Assembly (NCBI GenBank): GCA_963820965.1
Contig: CAWGCC010000021.1
Span: forward strand, 62,001-126,000
Origin: DATEDA01 sp963820965
GTDB lineage: Bacteria > Pseudomonadota > Gammaproteobacteria > Burkholderiales > SG8-39
Reading direction: 5' to 3'
DNA length: 64,000 nucleotides
The notes under the pieces were generated by a model that did not search any database, had not been told where the DNA came from, and saw nothing but the letters and a program-made list of their open reading frames with translations. Below, in pieces: positions 1 to 9,486 of the stretch (its first letter is position 1; each line of letters opens with the position of its first letter). A program made the translations under genes and the position numbers.

Positions 1-694
1 GGCGACCCGGGCTCCGGAATCACGCGTCGACGGCTGTCCGGCGTCGGAGAACACCTGCAGGCGCGCATTGCCACTGTCCGCCACCAGCAACTCGCCGCGT
101 GGGGTGAACGAGACGCCCAGCGGCCCGTCGAGTTGACCCGCGAACGAGCCGTAGTTGCCGAAGGCGACGTCGACATCCAGGTAGCGTGTCGAGCACGATG
201 ACCTGGTGGTTCTCGATATCGGTCACCGCCAGGCGCCCGGACGCATCGACGTCCAGCCCGCATGGAGACACGCGCCGCCGCTGCGTGAGTTCTTCGAAGT
301 TCAGGAGCACGTCGCGGTATGCGCCGCTCGAGTCCCAGCGCAGCAGCATCCGGTTGGTCTCGTCCACGGCGTACACGAAGAACCCGCGGACCGAGACGTC
401 GCTCGCCTGGAAGCCCGGCCGATCGACCGGCGACTGGAACTCGGTGCACGCCTGCGTGCCCGCGTCGTAGGCGATCAGGCGCGGTGGCGACGCGTCCGCG
501 ACCACGACGGTGCCGCCGAAATCGAGACACACCGCCACCGGTGAACCGAGGATGACGCGTTCGCAGCGCAGGACGAGTGCAGCCGCCACCGTGTCGGCGG
601 GAACGGAGGAGGTGGAAACGGGGTGGGTGGCGTCGCTGGCCGGAGCGCACGCCGCCGCGAGCCAGAAGCCAGTCGTTGCCAGTCGAAAACGCAT
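1..694 (-). CDS. NHL-repeat beta-propeller protein, C-terminus cut by window edge
   Basis: The N-terminus is a hydrophobic signal segment (MRFRLATTGFWLAAACAPAS) whose Cys after LAAA could be a lipoprotein site, although the lipobox is imperfect. Propeller-blade repeats follow, of the form 'GLDVDASGRLAVTDIENHQV', typical of the NHL family of secreted or periplasmic beta-propellers. The frame breaks near 185. Removing one base there restores LLDVDVAFGNYG and a last visible blade, GVSFTPRGELLVADSGN. The gene then runs off the left edge. It is the most downstream visible member of the leftward run, 30 bp after the DUF5683-like pair. Which partner or cargo it binds cannot be read from sequence. 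Confidence 0.6.
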
Positions 695-724
695 TGATGA
701 ACGCCGCCCCGGACCGGTGGCCGG

Positions 725-1498
725 CTAGAACGACCGCGTGAGCGTCAGCGACACCGCGAGACCAGCCGGCGCCGGACTCACGTCGACGCGATACCCGACC
801 TCGCGTGGTCGGTTCGCCCCGCGCGCTGCCGCATACGCGACCACCGCGCTCACCACACGGTTGGCCGCCGCCGCCGCAATCATGTAGTCGGCGCGGCGGT
901 ACGACGTCTTGCTCGACGAGCGCACCTCGGAGTACTGCAACCGGCGCTCCGTCGATTCCCACCGCCAGGTTTCGTAGTCGGACACGCGGTTCTCGGTGAA
1001 GTACCGGTCGAGGGCGTCCGGGTTGACGCCGGACGCGGTTCCGATCGCGAAGCGCCCGTCGGTTTTTACGTCCGCCTCGTATTCGTCGGAGGCGTCGTAG
1101 TCGCGCAGCGTCGCGTAGAACTCGTCGGAAAGGCCCGTGCGGGAGACCCCCGCAAAGCGCACCGCCAGCTACTGATACTCGTCCTCGCGCTGCTGGCCCT
1201 GCACTTCGAAAACCGCGTACGAAATCCAGATGACGCCTTCGACGATGAAGAAGCCGGTGGCGCGTCCCTTGTTGCCCAGCGCGTAGTCGCCGAGCCCGGG
1301 GAGCAGGAGCGAGTACAGAACCGCCCGCGTCGGAGAGATCGCCGCGGCGGGCTCGGCGCTTTCGCCTTCGGGCGCCCACCCGACGCCCGGTGTGCCCGAT
1401 ACGCCGGCGAGTGCGCCGTCGCGCAGCGAAATCGCCCCGGCGGCGCCAGGGAGACAGGCCGCCGCCAGCACCAGCGCGACTATCCACTCCCGTCTCAC
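725..1498 (-). CDS. DUF5683-like membrane protein, copy 1 (in-frame TAG)
   Basis: A signal-like N-terminus (REWIVALVLAAACLPGAAGA) is followed by the motif LYSLLLPGLGDYALGNKGRA and a hydrophobic stretch (FFIVEGVIWISYAVFEV), the pattern of DUF5683-type small membrane proteins common in FCB bacteria. Start GTG at 1498 overlaps the stop of the upstream paralogue as GTGA, suggesting translational coupling. The frame is interrupted by TAG at 1169-1171, after ...REDEYQ, and continues in the same frame as LAVRFAGVSRTG to a normal stop at 725. A CAG-to-TAG miscall is the simplest reading. The C-terminal half is a polar and then beta-rich segment ending in LAVSLTLTRSF. No enzymatic role is suggested. 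Confidence 0.6.
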
Positions 1499-2372
1499 TT
1501 GAAACGCACCTCGAGCGCTACTTCGCCGCCGTCGTATCCGCGCGGCCGCGCCCGCAGCGACACCGGCGCCGGCTGGCCTCCGGCGCCGGCTTTCTCGCGG
1601 CGAGTGTGGACGATGATGGCCGTCTCCACGATCGAGAACGTCCGCGCCGCCAGCGACACCCACAGAAAAGAATTGGCGTCGTCGAGCGATCGTTGTTGCT
1701 CTGCTCGCGCATGCCGCGGTACTCGGTGCGCAAATCGGTCTGCTGCGCGTAGGGAGACTGCGTGGGGTCCCAGTCCTGCCAGCCCGAGATGTACCAGTCG
1801 TACTTACCGATGTTCTCGTAGTAGTGCTGCTTGTCCTCTTCCTTTGAAACCCACGGGATATACCCCGGCCACGCCCCGCTCCCCGACGACGCCTCGCCAC
1901 AGTCTTCCACGTCTTCGAGGGTGGCGCCGGTGGGTGGCACGGTCGGGCACGGATGGTCGTCGATCCACTTGTCGTAGTCCCAGTGGGCGTCGGCGAAGGC
2001 CTCGTATTGGGTGCGCATCTCCATCCCGTCGTCGTGCTTGACGAAGTACCCCGTCCACGCCGCCGCTTCCACCGCCAGGAGCGCGATGCCCCGCCCTCAG
2101 TAGCCCATCGTCATCTCGCCGAGCCCGGGGACCAGCGCCGAGTACAACACGGGGAGGTAGCTCTGCTCGCCGGCCGGCGCGGCTTCTTCGCTCCACGCGC
2201 GAAAGAGGTCGTTGTCCGGGAGCGCGGATGCGTCCAGATCCGGGCGCGCGGCGAGGCCGCTGGTCGGGTACGCCGCCCCCGCGAGCGGCAGGGCGTCCCG
2301 CCCGTCCGCGAGTACCGGGCTCGCGCACGCGGCAGCGAGGACGAGCACGATCCAACCGAAGAGATCACGCAT
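1495..2372 (-). CDS. DUF5683-like membrane protein, copy 2 (in-frame TGA and a frameshift)
   Basis: Paralogue of the next gene: signal peptide MRDLFGWIVLVLAAACASPV, then LYSALVPGLGEMTMGY, a hydrophobic segment IALLAVEAAAWTGYF and a long acidic region rich in Tyr and Trp. An SD-like GGAGGA lies 9 nt before ATG 2372. A TGA at 2097-2099 falls exactly where copy 1 has the K of GNKGRA, so CGA (Arg) misread as TGA is likely. A further indel near 1668 shifts LWVSLAARTFSIVE into another frame, and the gene ends EVRFK-stop at 1495. The stop overlaps the start of copy 1. The function of the family is unknown; it is usually found among envelope genes. Confidence 0.6.
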
Positions 2373-2447
2373 GCTTCGGGTTCCTCCGAATGAGGCGCCG
2401 GGGCATTCGAGTGCTCCGGCGCCGGTTTGGCGCAGGGGGTGCAGGGG

Positions 2448-3439
2448 CTAAAACGTAATGTACAACGACCAGCGGTGCACGCGATCCAGCGATTGCGCCT
2501 GCGGGACGTTCGCGTAGTCGAGAGACAACTTGTCCTTATAAATGAAACCGAGCCCGTACGTCGCGGCGTTGAAATCTCCGTCCTCGTCGTAGACGTAGCC
2601 GACACGCCCCGCGATCAGATTGACGTATCGATACTCGGCGCCGGCGTGCCAGATCTCGCTGCGCCGCGTGTCGATGTTGTCGTCGATCAGCCAGACCAGA
2701 CTCTGCTCCACGTCACCCGTCACGAGCAGGTTGCTCACCTCGTCGGCCAGCATGGTGTAGGCGACTCCGACGCGCGCGGTGAACGGCAACGCATCGCTCT
2801 GTTCGCGATCGATGAACGCGATATCCGGTCCCATGTTGGTGAGCGAGAAGCCCAGGTTGAGGCGCGGTCCCTCGAGCTTCCACAGCGCACCCAGGTCGAC
2901 GGCGAAGCTCGTGCCCGCTCCCTCCACGTTGTCCTGGGTAAACTCGGCGGGAGCGAGGTCCACCCGCACGAACTTCATCGAGATGCCGGCGCCCACGTTC
3001 TCGGCGAGCGCCATCGCAAAGGAAACGCTCAACGAGCCTTCCCAGCTCGTGAAGGTTCCCAGCGGAGTCCCCGCGGGGTCGGTCGCGATGCTCTCGCCGT
3101 AGGTCAGGTAGATGAGGCTCGCCGACCAGGTGCCGATGTCACCCGCCGGGCTGGAGTAGGCGAGGAACTCGTAGTACACGTCGGTGGCCAGATCGGGGAC
3201 GAGCTGGCTGTGCATGAACGCCAGGCTGCGGTTCTTGGCGAACGCGAGCCCGCCGACGTTCCACCAGCAGGCGGTGGCGTCGTCCGCGACGGCGACAAAT
3301 GCTTCGCCCATCCCGTTGGGGCGCGCCCCCGGGGGGATGGTGAGCGAGGGACCGCGGATTCCGCCACGGCGAACGCATTCGAATACGCCGCCAGCACCGC
3401 GATCAGCGCCGCGCCGACTATTGCTCTCCGATGAATCAT
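2448..3439 (-). CDS. porV: PorV/PorQ-family outer-membrane beta-barrel
   Basis: Signal peptide at 3439 (MIHRRAIVGAALIAVLAAYS) with a strong AGGAGG SD upstream. The mature protein opens with the PorV/PorQ hallmark ARPNGMGEAFVAVADDAT followed by WWNVGGLAF, and then beta-strand-rich sequence to a terminal aromatic residue (WSLYITF), as in outer-membrane barrels. Length is about 330 residues. One indel in a C6-G5 homopolymer near 3340 separates the signal peptide from the body; the remainder is one intact frame. It lies 60 bp downstream of the C25 peptidase, the same order as porU-porV in Bacteroidota, where PorV shuttles type IX cargo to the PorU sortase. The symbol is by family and synteny; a PorQ or UPF0164 paralogue is possible. 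Confidence 0.72.
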
Positions 3440-3499
3440 GTAAGCCTCCTAAGTGCTTATCAATACTACGGTGTTAAGGGTGCACGGTCAAGCAGGGGG

Positions 3500-6400
3500 C
3501 TAGCGGATCTTCGAGACGCCACCTCGCAGCACGACCGGGGCGCGGTCCAAGCCATCGAACGTCACCGTCGCGACGTACAGGTACGTGCCGTTGGCGAGGT
3601 CGTCGCCGGCGCCGTCCCGGCCGTCCCACTCGATCCAGACCTCCCCCGCGTCGCGGACCTGCTCCAGCCGGCGCACGCGCTTGCCGGACACGGTGAAAAG
3701 GTCCAGCCGGATCGACGCGCGGTTCGAAAGACGCATCAGGAATTGCGTCGAAGTTTGAAACGGGTTCGGATAATTGAGCACGGCCTCGGCGTAGTAGTTC
3801 GCCGCGTCGGTGACATCGAAGAACAGCGTATCCACGGTGGTCGCGCCGAAACTATCGCTGACCTTGTAGACCAGGCGGTGACTCCCCACCGGGAGTTCCG
3901 GCAGCGGGTACAACAGGACGCCCGACGTATCGACGCCGCCGTGGTCGAAGGTGAAAAACTCGTTCACGTCGATCGGCACCGGCAGGTTGTCGATCAGGAT
4001 CGCCTGTTTGCCTTCGTTGGTGGTCGCCAGAATGTTGATGCCGTCCTGGTCGCGCACGAGACCGCGCACAGTGTCCCCCGCCTTGACCACGGTTAGGCCG
4101 CTCTTGAATCCCAGGTCGACGCGCGGAGCGCCGTCGACCGGCCGCAGGAGCAGCGAGTCCGCGACCGTCGGGGGCACCACCACCAGCACACTGTCGATGG
4201 TCACAGCGGCGTCGCGCTCGCCGTCGTGCGCGTACGCCGTGGCCAGCGCGAGCGTGCCGGTCGACGCGTAGCGCGGCACCCGGAAGTTCAATTCGAACTC
4301 TCCGTCGGTCGCGTCGGTCGTGCCCCGGTAGATCGTTCCGCCCGCAATCAGGTAGCGCATCTCCGCGCCGCAGGGTGCCAGGTAGACACGCCGCTGCGCG
4401 GGCTCGCGCACCACGACCTCGACCGGCCCATCGAACGTGGCGTCGACCACTCCATTGGCGTACACGGCGCCACGCAACGAGCGCCGGACCCCGGCCACCA
4501 TCGTGTCCGGGGATGCGGTCAGGAAGCGGGCCTCGAGCTGCGCGAAGCCGAGGCTCAACGCCGGGTCGGCCAGCAGGTTGTACTTCCAGGAGTTTTCCTC
4601 CTGGAACGGGCTGAAGCCGGTCTGCGCCTGGGCAACCAGCTTCGAGTGCGCCAGCGCCACGCCCGCCGGACTCCACGGCGTTCCCAGCCGGCGGGGCAGG
4701 AGACGCTCGAAGAGCGCGTAGTTGAGCACCTCGTTCGGATTTGGATACGACTCGCGCGAGGCCGTGATCGCCCCGACCACCCCGCCTTCCACGCGCAGCA
4801 GCAGTTTTTCCGAGAGGCTTTTTCCCGCCGGGTTCGCGAAGTCGCCGATGGTGCAGCTGAACGCCATCAAGATCGGCAGCCGCAGCCCGTTGTCGAGCTG
4901 GCTCACGTCCGTGCCCAGAAACACCTGCTCGTCCGCCATCTGCAGCGAGCTGCCGTGGCCGATGTAGTTGATCAGCAACGCGCCGCGATTCCAGGCCTCG
5001 AGAAACGCCACCCGCGACTGTGGCTTGACACTTGCCATCTCGGGGTACTCGGTCAGGTAGATCTTTTCCGACTCCGGAAAGTCGGGCGCTTTCTGCTGCG
5101 TGATGGCCTCCGACTCGTACGTCCACTGGGTCTCGCACGCGCCCACGAACGACGAGGTCTCGTCGTCCGCCACCATGATGTAGCGATTGCGCCAGGACTC
5201 GCGGGGCGCGTCGCGCTCGTACGCGATGGTCTTGTCGACCAGGGCCGCCGCCTCCTCCACCGAGGCCGCGGGCAGCCGCCCCAGGGCCAGGTCCGGCACG
5301 CCGTTGCCGATGATCAGGTCCTCCTGGTCCAGATGTCCGAACCATTCGTCGGTCGCAGAACGCGAACAGCGTGATGCGCGTGAAATAGAGATTGGTCGGC
5401 ACGAAGTCGGGCTGCGGGCTGACGTGGTTCTGGAAATCTTCGGTGGCATCGCCGAGCAGCAGGACGTACCCCAGCCGCGGGTTGCCGGCGGCGTCCTCGT
5501 AGTTGTCGTAGAGATACTTGATGTAGTTGCGCATGCGCCATCGGGTCCGGCATGCCGCCCGAGAAGTTGTCGTACACCTCGTCGGTGGTGACGACTTTGA
5601 CGACGGATTCGCGTACAACGGCAGCGTGTCCGCGGCGCGATACGCGCGCAGGCGCTCGGCCGCGCGCTCTCAGGTCGCGATGCGTGACGATGAGCATGTT
5701 GGGCCGGTGCGCGCTCGGCGCGCAGATCGACGGGATCGCGCTGCGCGATCACCCGGCTTCTTGAATCCGGCGCCGGTGCCCACCCACAGGTGGCGATGCG
5801 CGCCCGCGAGATCGATGACCCGAGCCGCACCGCGCGCTCCGCGCCCGCCGGCGTGACTTCGGCGCCGATCAGGCGCCGCGGATTCCACACGTCGGTCACG
5901 TCGAACGCGTACATCGTGCCCGAGCGCCGAGAACCCATCGCGCGCGCACATTCAACGGTCGCCGGTCGTGTCGGCGTCGAGGGAACACCACCGCGTCGCC
6001 GGTGGCGACGATGCGGCGCTCGTACCAGATCGCGTACCACGCGAAGCGCATCTTGTCGATCGGATTGAGATCACCGGGAACCTGCAAGCCGGATCTGGTT
6101 GTCGCCGTCGACGAGGAAGTTCGAGCTGATGCGGATCGGCACACCGTCTTCGTAGAAGCGCTGGCCGGACAGCGTGTCCCACACCTTGCCGCCGATCGAC
6201 TTCCTGGAGGCGCGCGTTCGGATACACCGCGTGGTGGTCGTGTCGATTCGGGAAGTCGCGTCGGACAGCGAGGCGTAGGGCGCCAGTCCGACCGACCAGA
6301 ACTGCTGCGGCACCGACGTAACCAGGTTGCGTCACGGTCGACCGAGGTCGAGGCTGAATCGGCTGTTGCCCGGACGCTGGACGTCGAGCCAGAGCCAGCC

Positions 6401-7423
6401 GTCGCCGCGAAAATCGAAGATCGGCGATGAGGTCGCGCTCGCGGTACTCGCGGTGCGTGTACGTGGTGCGCTCGGGGCCGGCGACCGGCGTCGCGTCGGC
6501 ATCGGTCATCCGCGCGGGCGTGCCCGGCAGCGCCCGCCCCACGCGAGGTAGTAGTAGTTGGTGCGTCGCGTGGGAATGCTCGTGGAAGACCGAGTCCGGC
6601 GCGCGTCGGGTCGTAGTAGTCGGCCCAGTCGCGCGCGCCGATGCCGTAGAAGATGATGCGGTCCCCGGGATCGAACGTGCCGTCGCTGCCCGCCTCCACG
6701 CGGATCGCGACCTCGCGCATGGCCTGTCCCGGGCGCCACGACCGCTCGGGTCGGTGAGCATGCGCGACTGCGTCGAGGCCGCCCTGCGAGTACAGCCGCA
6801 ACGTCGCCGGATCGATGCTCGGGTGGCGAGGTTGACGCCGGTCGCGCTCAGGTCGGAGCCGGTGACGGCGTACATGCCGCGATCGGTCACCGAGAGTTTC
6901 ACCCAGCCTGCCGCGCGCGAGAACCAGGATCCGGACGCACCCGCTGCGCGGCTCCACGGGAAGACACTCTGGTTCACGACGAGCTTCTTCACCAGCGGGA
7001 TCCGCCGTGGTCGCATCGGCAACGGTGGCGGCCGGCGTGTAGTCGATCACGACGTGCGACGACGGCGTGTTGGACGGGAATCTGCACCTTGATGCGGACG
7101 AACACGCGCGCCACGGAATGAGAATGGCGTCGAAGTGGTGAGCGTATCGATCGACGCCGGACCGCGCCCGGGCACGCGTCTCGCGACGCGACGGTGCGCG
7201 GACCCGAAAGAATCTGCGGAGTACGTGCCCGGTCGGACCGATGGCGACGTAGAACGTCGTTCACCGGCAAGTAATTCGGCGGCAGGTGGTTGTCGAGTCG
7301 GACGACGACCTGGCCGTTCGTGCTCGGACACGGTGCGCACGTCGACACCCGCGCCGAGCGCGGTCGCCGACGCGAGCGCACGAGCAACGCGAGCGACGCC
7401 GCCTTGATGTGAACTGAACGCAT
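3500..7423 (-). CDS. porU: Gingipain-type C25 cysteine peptidase, PorU-like, with NYPNPF sorting domain
   Basis: About 1,300 residues, the length of PorU sortases. The N-terminal domain resembles PorU (WVKLSVTDRGMYAVTGSDL and then DPATLRLYSQGG). The C25 domain carries the expected catalytic pair: His in LINYIGHGSSLQ near 4965 and Cys in LMAFSCTIGDFANP near 4850. Beta-sandwich segments follow, ending with a FlgD/Por-type C-terminal domain (LNYPNPFQTSTQF...GKRVRRLEQV) and stop at 3500. The region 3500-5330 is one clean frame; 5340-7420 is broken by many single-base indels. Start ATG 7423 precedes a signal peptide (MRSVHIKAASLALLV) without an obvious SD. PorU removes the sorting domain of type IX cargo and attaches it to the surface; whether this copy is the sortase or a cargo protease is inferred only from the adjacent porV. 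Confidence 0.72.
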
Positions 7424-7479
7424 CGTTTGGTCGTACGGTCGAATCTTACGTTAGCGACCACGGGGGGATCGGCGCGTTA

Positions 7480-7662
7480 CTACGCGTCCAGGGGTTCCGC
7501 CCGTTCGATCAGCATGATCGGGATCCCGTGTTCGTTGACCGGGTACTTGATCCGGCACTGCGTGCACACCAGATACTTGCCCTCGTTCGTCCAGCGACGA
7601 CCTTCTGCTTGCACTTCGGGCACGCGAGGATCTCGAGCAACTCCGGTCGGACCACGGATCAC
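7480..7662 (-). CDS. Trm112-like zinc-ribbon protein (UPF0434 type)
   Basis: Small protein of about 60 residues reconstructed across one frameshift near 7610: RPELLEILACPKCKQKV and then LVCTQCRIKYPVNEHGIP. The two CxxC pairs form the zinc ribbon of the Trm112/YcaR family, and IPIMLIERAEPLD is its usual ending. Bacterial members are small accessory proteins, often near LPS or lipid genes; the partner is unclear. The start is ambiguous between GTG codons at 7662 and 7655. It lies 73 bp downstream of accA and 57 bp upstream of the C25 peptidase in the same leftward run. Confidence 0.75.
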   Translation of the reverse strand: MIRGPTGVARDPRVPEVQAEGRRWTNEGKYLVCTQCRIKYPVNEHGIPIMLIERAEPLDA

Positions 7663-7734
7663 CTCGAACGGAACGCACGGGGCGGGATAACTACAACTTG
7701 TCAAATATGTTACATTCCGAAGCGGCGACTCCGG

Positions 7735-8716
7735 TCAAGGCGATTCTTGCTCGAAGTAGCCCATGTTCATGTACTTCTGCAACCTGCGCTCGAGCAGCGT
7801 CGTAGAATTCTGTGCGCTGCAGGTACTTCATTTCCTCGTAGATGGCGCGCCCCAGCGTCTCCGCCGTGACCGCGGGGTCGCGATGCGCGCCGCCGGGCGG
7901 CTCCGGGATGATGCGATCGATGATCGCCGAGCTCCATCAGGTGCTTCGAGGTGAGCTTGAGCGCGTCGGCCGCCTCCTTGACCTTGCTCTGGTCCTTCCA
8001 CAGAATGGCCGCGCAGCCTTCCGGCGTGATGACCGAGTAGATCGCGTGCTGCAGCATGAGGATCCGGTCGGACACACCCAGCGCGAGCGCGCCGCCGCTT
8101 CCCCCTTCGCCGATCACCACCGACACGATCGGGCACCGGCAGCGACGCCATCAGCTTCAGGTTCTCCGCGATCGCCTGCGCCTGGCCGCGTTCCTCCGCG
8201 CCGAGGCCCGGGTACGCGCCGGGCGTGTCGATCAGGGTGACGATGGGCAGCTTGAACTTGGCCGCCAGGCGCATCAGGCGGTTCGCCTTGCGGTAGCCCT
8301 CCGGGTGGGGCATGCCGAAGTTGCGGCGGATGTTCTCCCGCGTGTCGCGGCCCTTCTGATGGCCGATCATCAGCGCACGCGCAGATCGTTGATGGTCATG
8401 AACCCGCCGACGATGGCCGGGTCGTCGGAGAAAGTACGGTCGCCGTGCAGCTCGACGAACTCGGTCGCGAAGCGTCGATGTAGTCGAGCGTGTACGGGCG
8501 CAGCGGATGGCGGGCGAGCTGGACCTGCTCCCAGGCGGTGAGCTTGGAGAAGATCTCGCTGCGGAGCTTGTCCGCCTTCTCGGTGAGGCGCTTGACCTCG
8601 TCGTCGGCGGGGACGTTCTGCACGATCGCGAGCTGCTTGAGCTCGGCGATCTTGTCCTCGAGCGCCACGATGGGTTGCTCGAAATCGAGGATGTACCGTT
8701 TGGGAGCGCGCTGCAT
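7735..8716 (-). CDS. accA: Acetyl-CoA carboxylase carboxyltransferase subunit alpha
   Basis: Carboxyltransferase alpha subunit, which with AccD transfers CO2 from carboxybiotin to acetyl-CoA to make malonyl-CoA for fatty acid synthesis. The N-terminus KRYILDFEQPIVALEDKIAE, core MPHPEGYRKANRLMRLAAKF, catalytic-domain IVTLIDTPGAYPGLGAEERG and VVIGEGGSGGALALGVSDR, and AIYSVITPEGCAAILWKD are all family signatures. About 327 residues, the usual length. The coding sequence switches frame several times (for example near 8365, 8140 and 7925), each consistent with one extra base. It starts at ATG 8716, 15 bp after the barrel gene stop, and ends at 7735. No accD is visible in the window. Confidence 0.93.
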
Positions 8717-8731
8717 GCCACCCGCCTTCGT

Positions 8732-9480
8732 TCAGAACCAGTCGGTGAAAGCGATTTCCAGCCCCGCGCCGGATGCGCTTCCCCGGCCATGTTGCCGGTC
8801 AGGTCACCGAATACTAGCATCAGGGAGAGACGGTTTCCAAGCGCCACGCGCACCCCCGCGTCCACGTAGGCGCCCCCCTCGCCGTAGCGGCCGTCGTCCT
8901 GGTCGTCGTTCCAGGCCGCGTCCACGTCGCACAAGAACGACACCCGTCCGGCGATCGTCCAGTCGGCGCTGGCAAACGCGTCGGGCGTCTCGTCGCCGTC
9001 GCCGGTCTCGAGACTGTAGTCGACTCCTGCGTGGAGGGAGAGGTCGCCCAGAAAAGACCGCCAGTTCTTGCTCGCCACCGCGAAGAACCCGGGTGACTTG
9101 CGCGCGTATCGTTTCAGGTCGCGGTCGTAGGTTCCCCACCCCTGCGACGCGAACCCGAGCACGACCGCCGGCCGCGACGATTCCGCCACGATGCGCACCC
9201 GGACCTCGAACCCCACGTGCGGGTTGGTCACGACGTCGCCGCGGTCGACGAGGTGCTGGGCACCGTAGAAAACGCCCGCCTGCACCCGGTCCTTGAAGCC
9301 CACGCGCGCGCCGAGCAGGAGACTGCTCTCCGGCGCGAGTCGCGCCTGGAATCGATACTCGCCGTGCTCGAGCAGGCCGGCCGTCGGATAGCGCGTGCCG
9401 TCGACAGGCTGTTCGAAGCCGGCCTGCGCCGGCGCCGCGAGCAAGACAGCGGCCACAACCGCGGCCGTGCACCAGAACAT
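8732..9480 (-). CDS. Conserved outer-membrane beta-barrel protein, FCB type
   Basis: Signal peptide MFWCTAAVVAAVLLAAPAQA followed by a domain of about 230 residues with alternating strands: RYPTAGLLEHGEYRFQARL, GARVGFKDRVQAGVFYGAQH, VVLGFASQGWGTYDRDL and FFAVASKNWRSFLGDLSLHA. It ends after a one-base correction near 8775 with LEIAFTDWF, a typical barrel-terminating aromatic. I recall this organisation from unnamed outer-membrane proteins in FCB genomes (YjbH-like in places), but I cannot name the family with certainty. It sits between dnaE (7 bp upstream) and accA (15 bp downstream), so it is cotranscribed with housekeeping genes. The role is unknown, perhaps structural or transport. Confidence 0.6.
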
Positions 9481-9486
9481 CCGGCG

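Noticed and set aside
725..2372. Alternative genetic code or selenocysteine readthrough at TAG 1169 and TGA 2097
   Set aside because: Both codons are used as normal stops in many genes here (for example TAG in groES and mraY-flanking murB, TGA in murF), there is no hairpin typical of a SECIS element, and local errors are common.
4226..5374. Plus-strand open frame of 382 codons opposite the C25 peptidase
   Set aside because: The opposite strand encodes a clear peptidase domain with catalytic motifs. The plus frame is low-complexity Arg/His-rich and has no recognisable domain.
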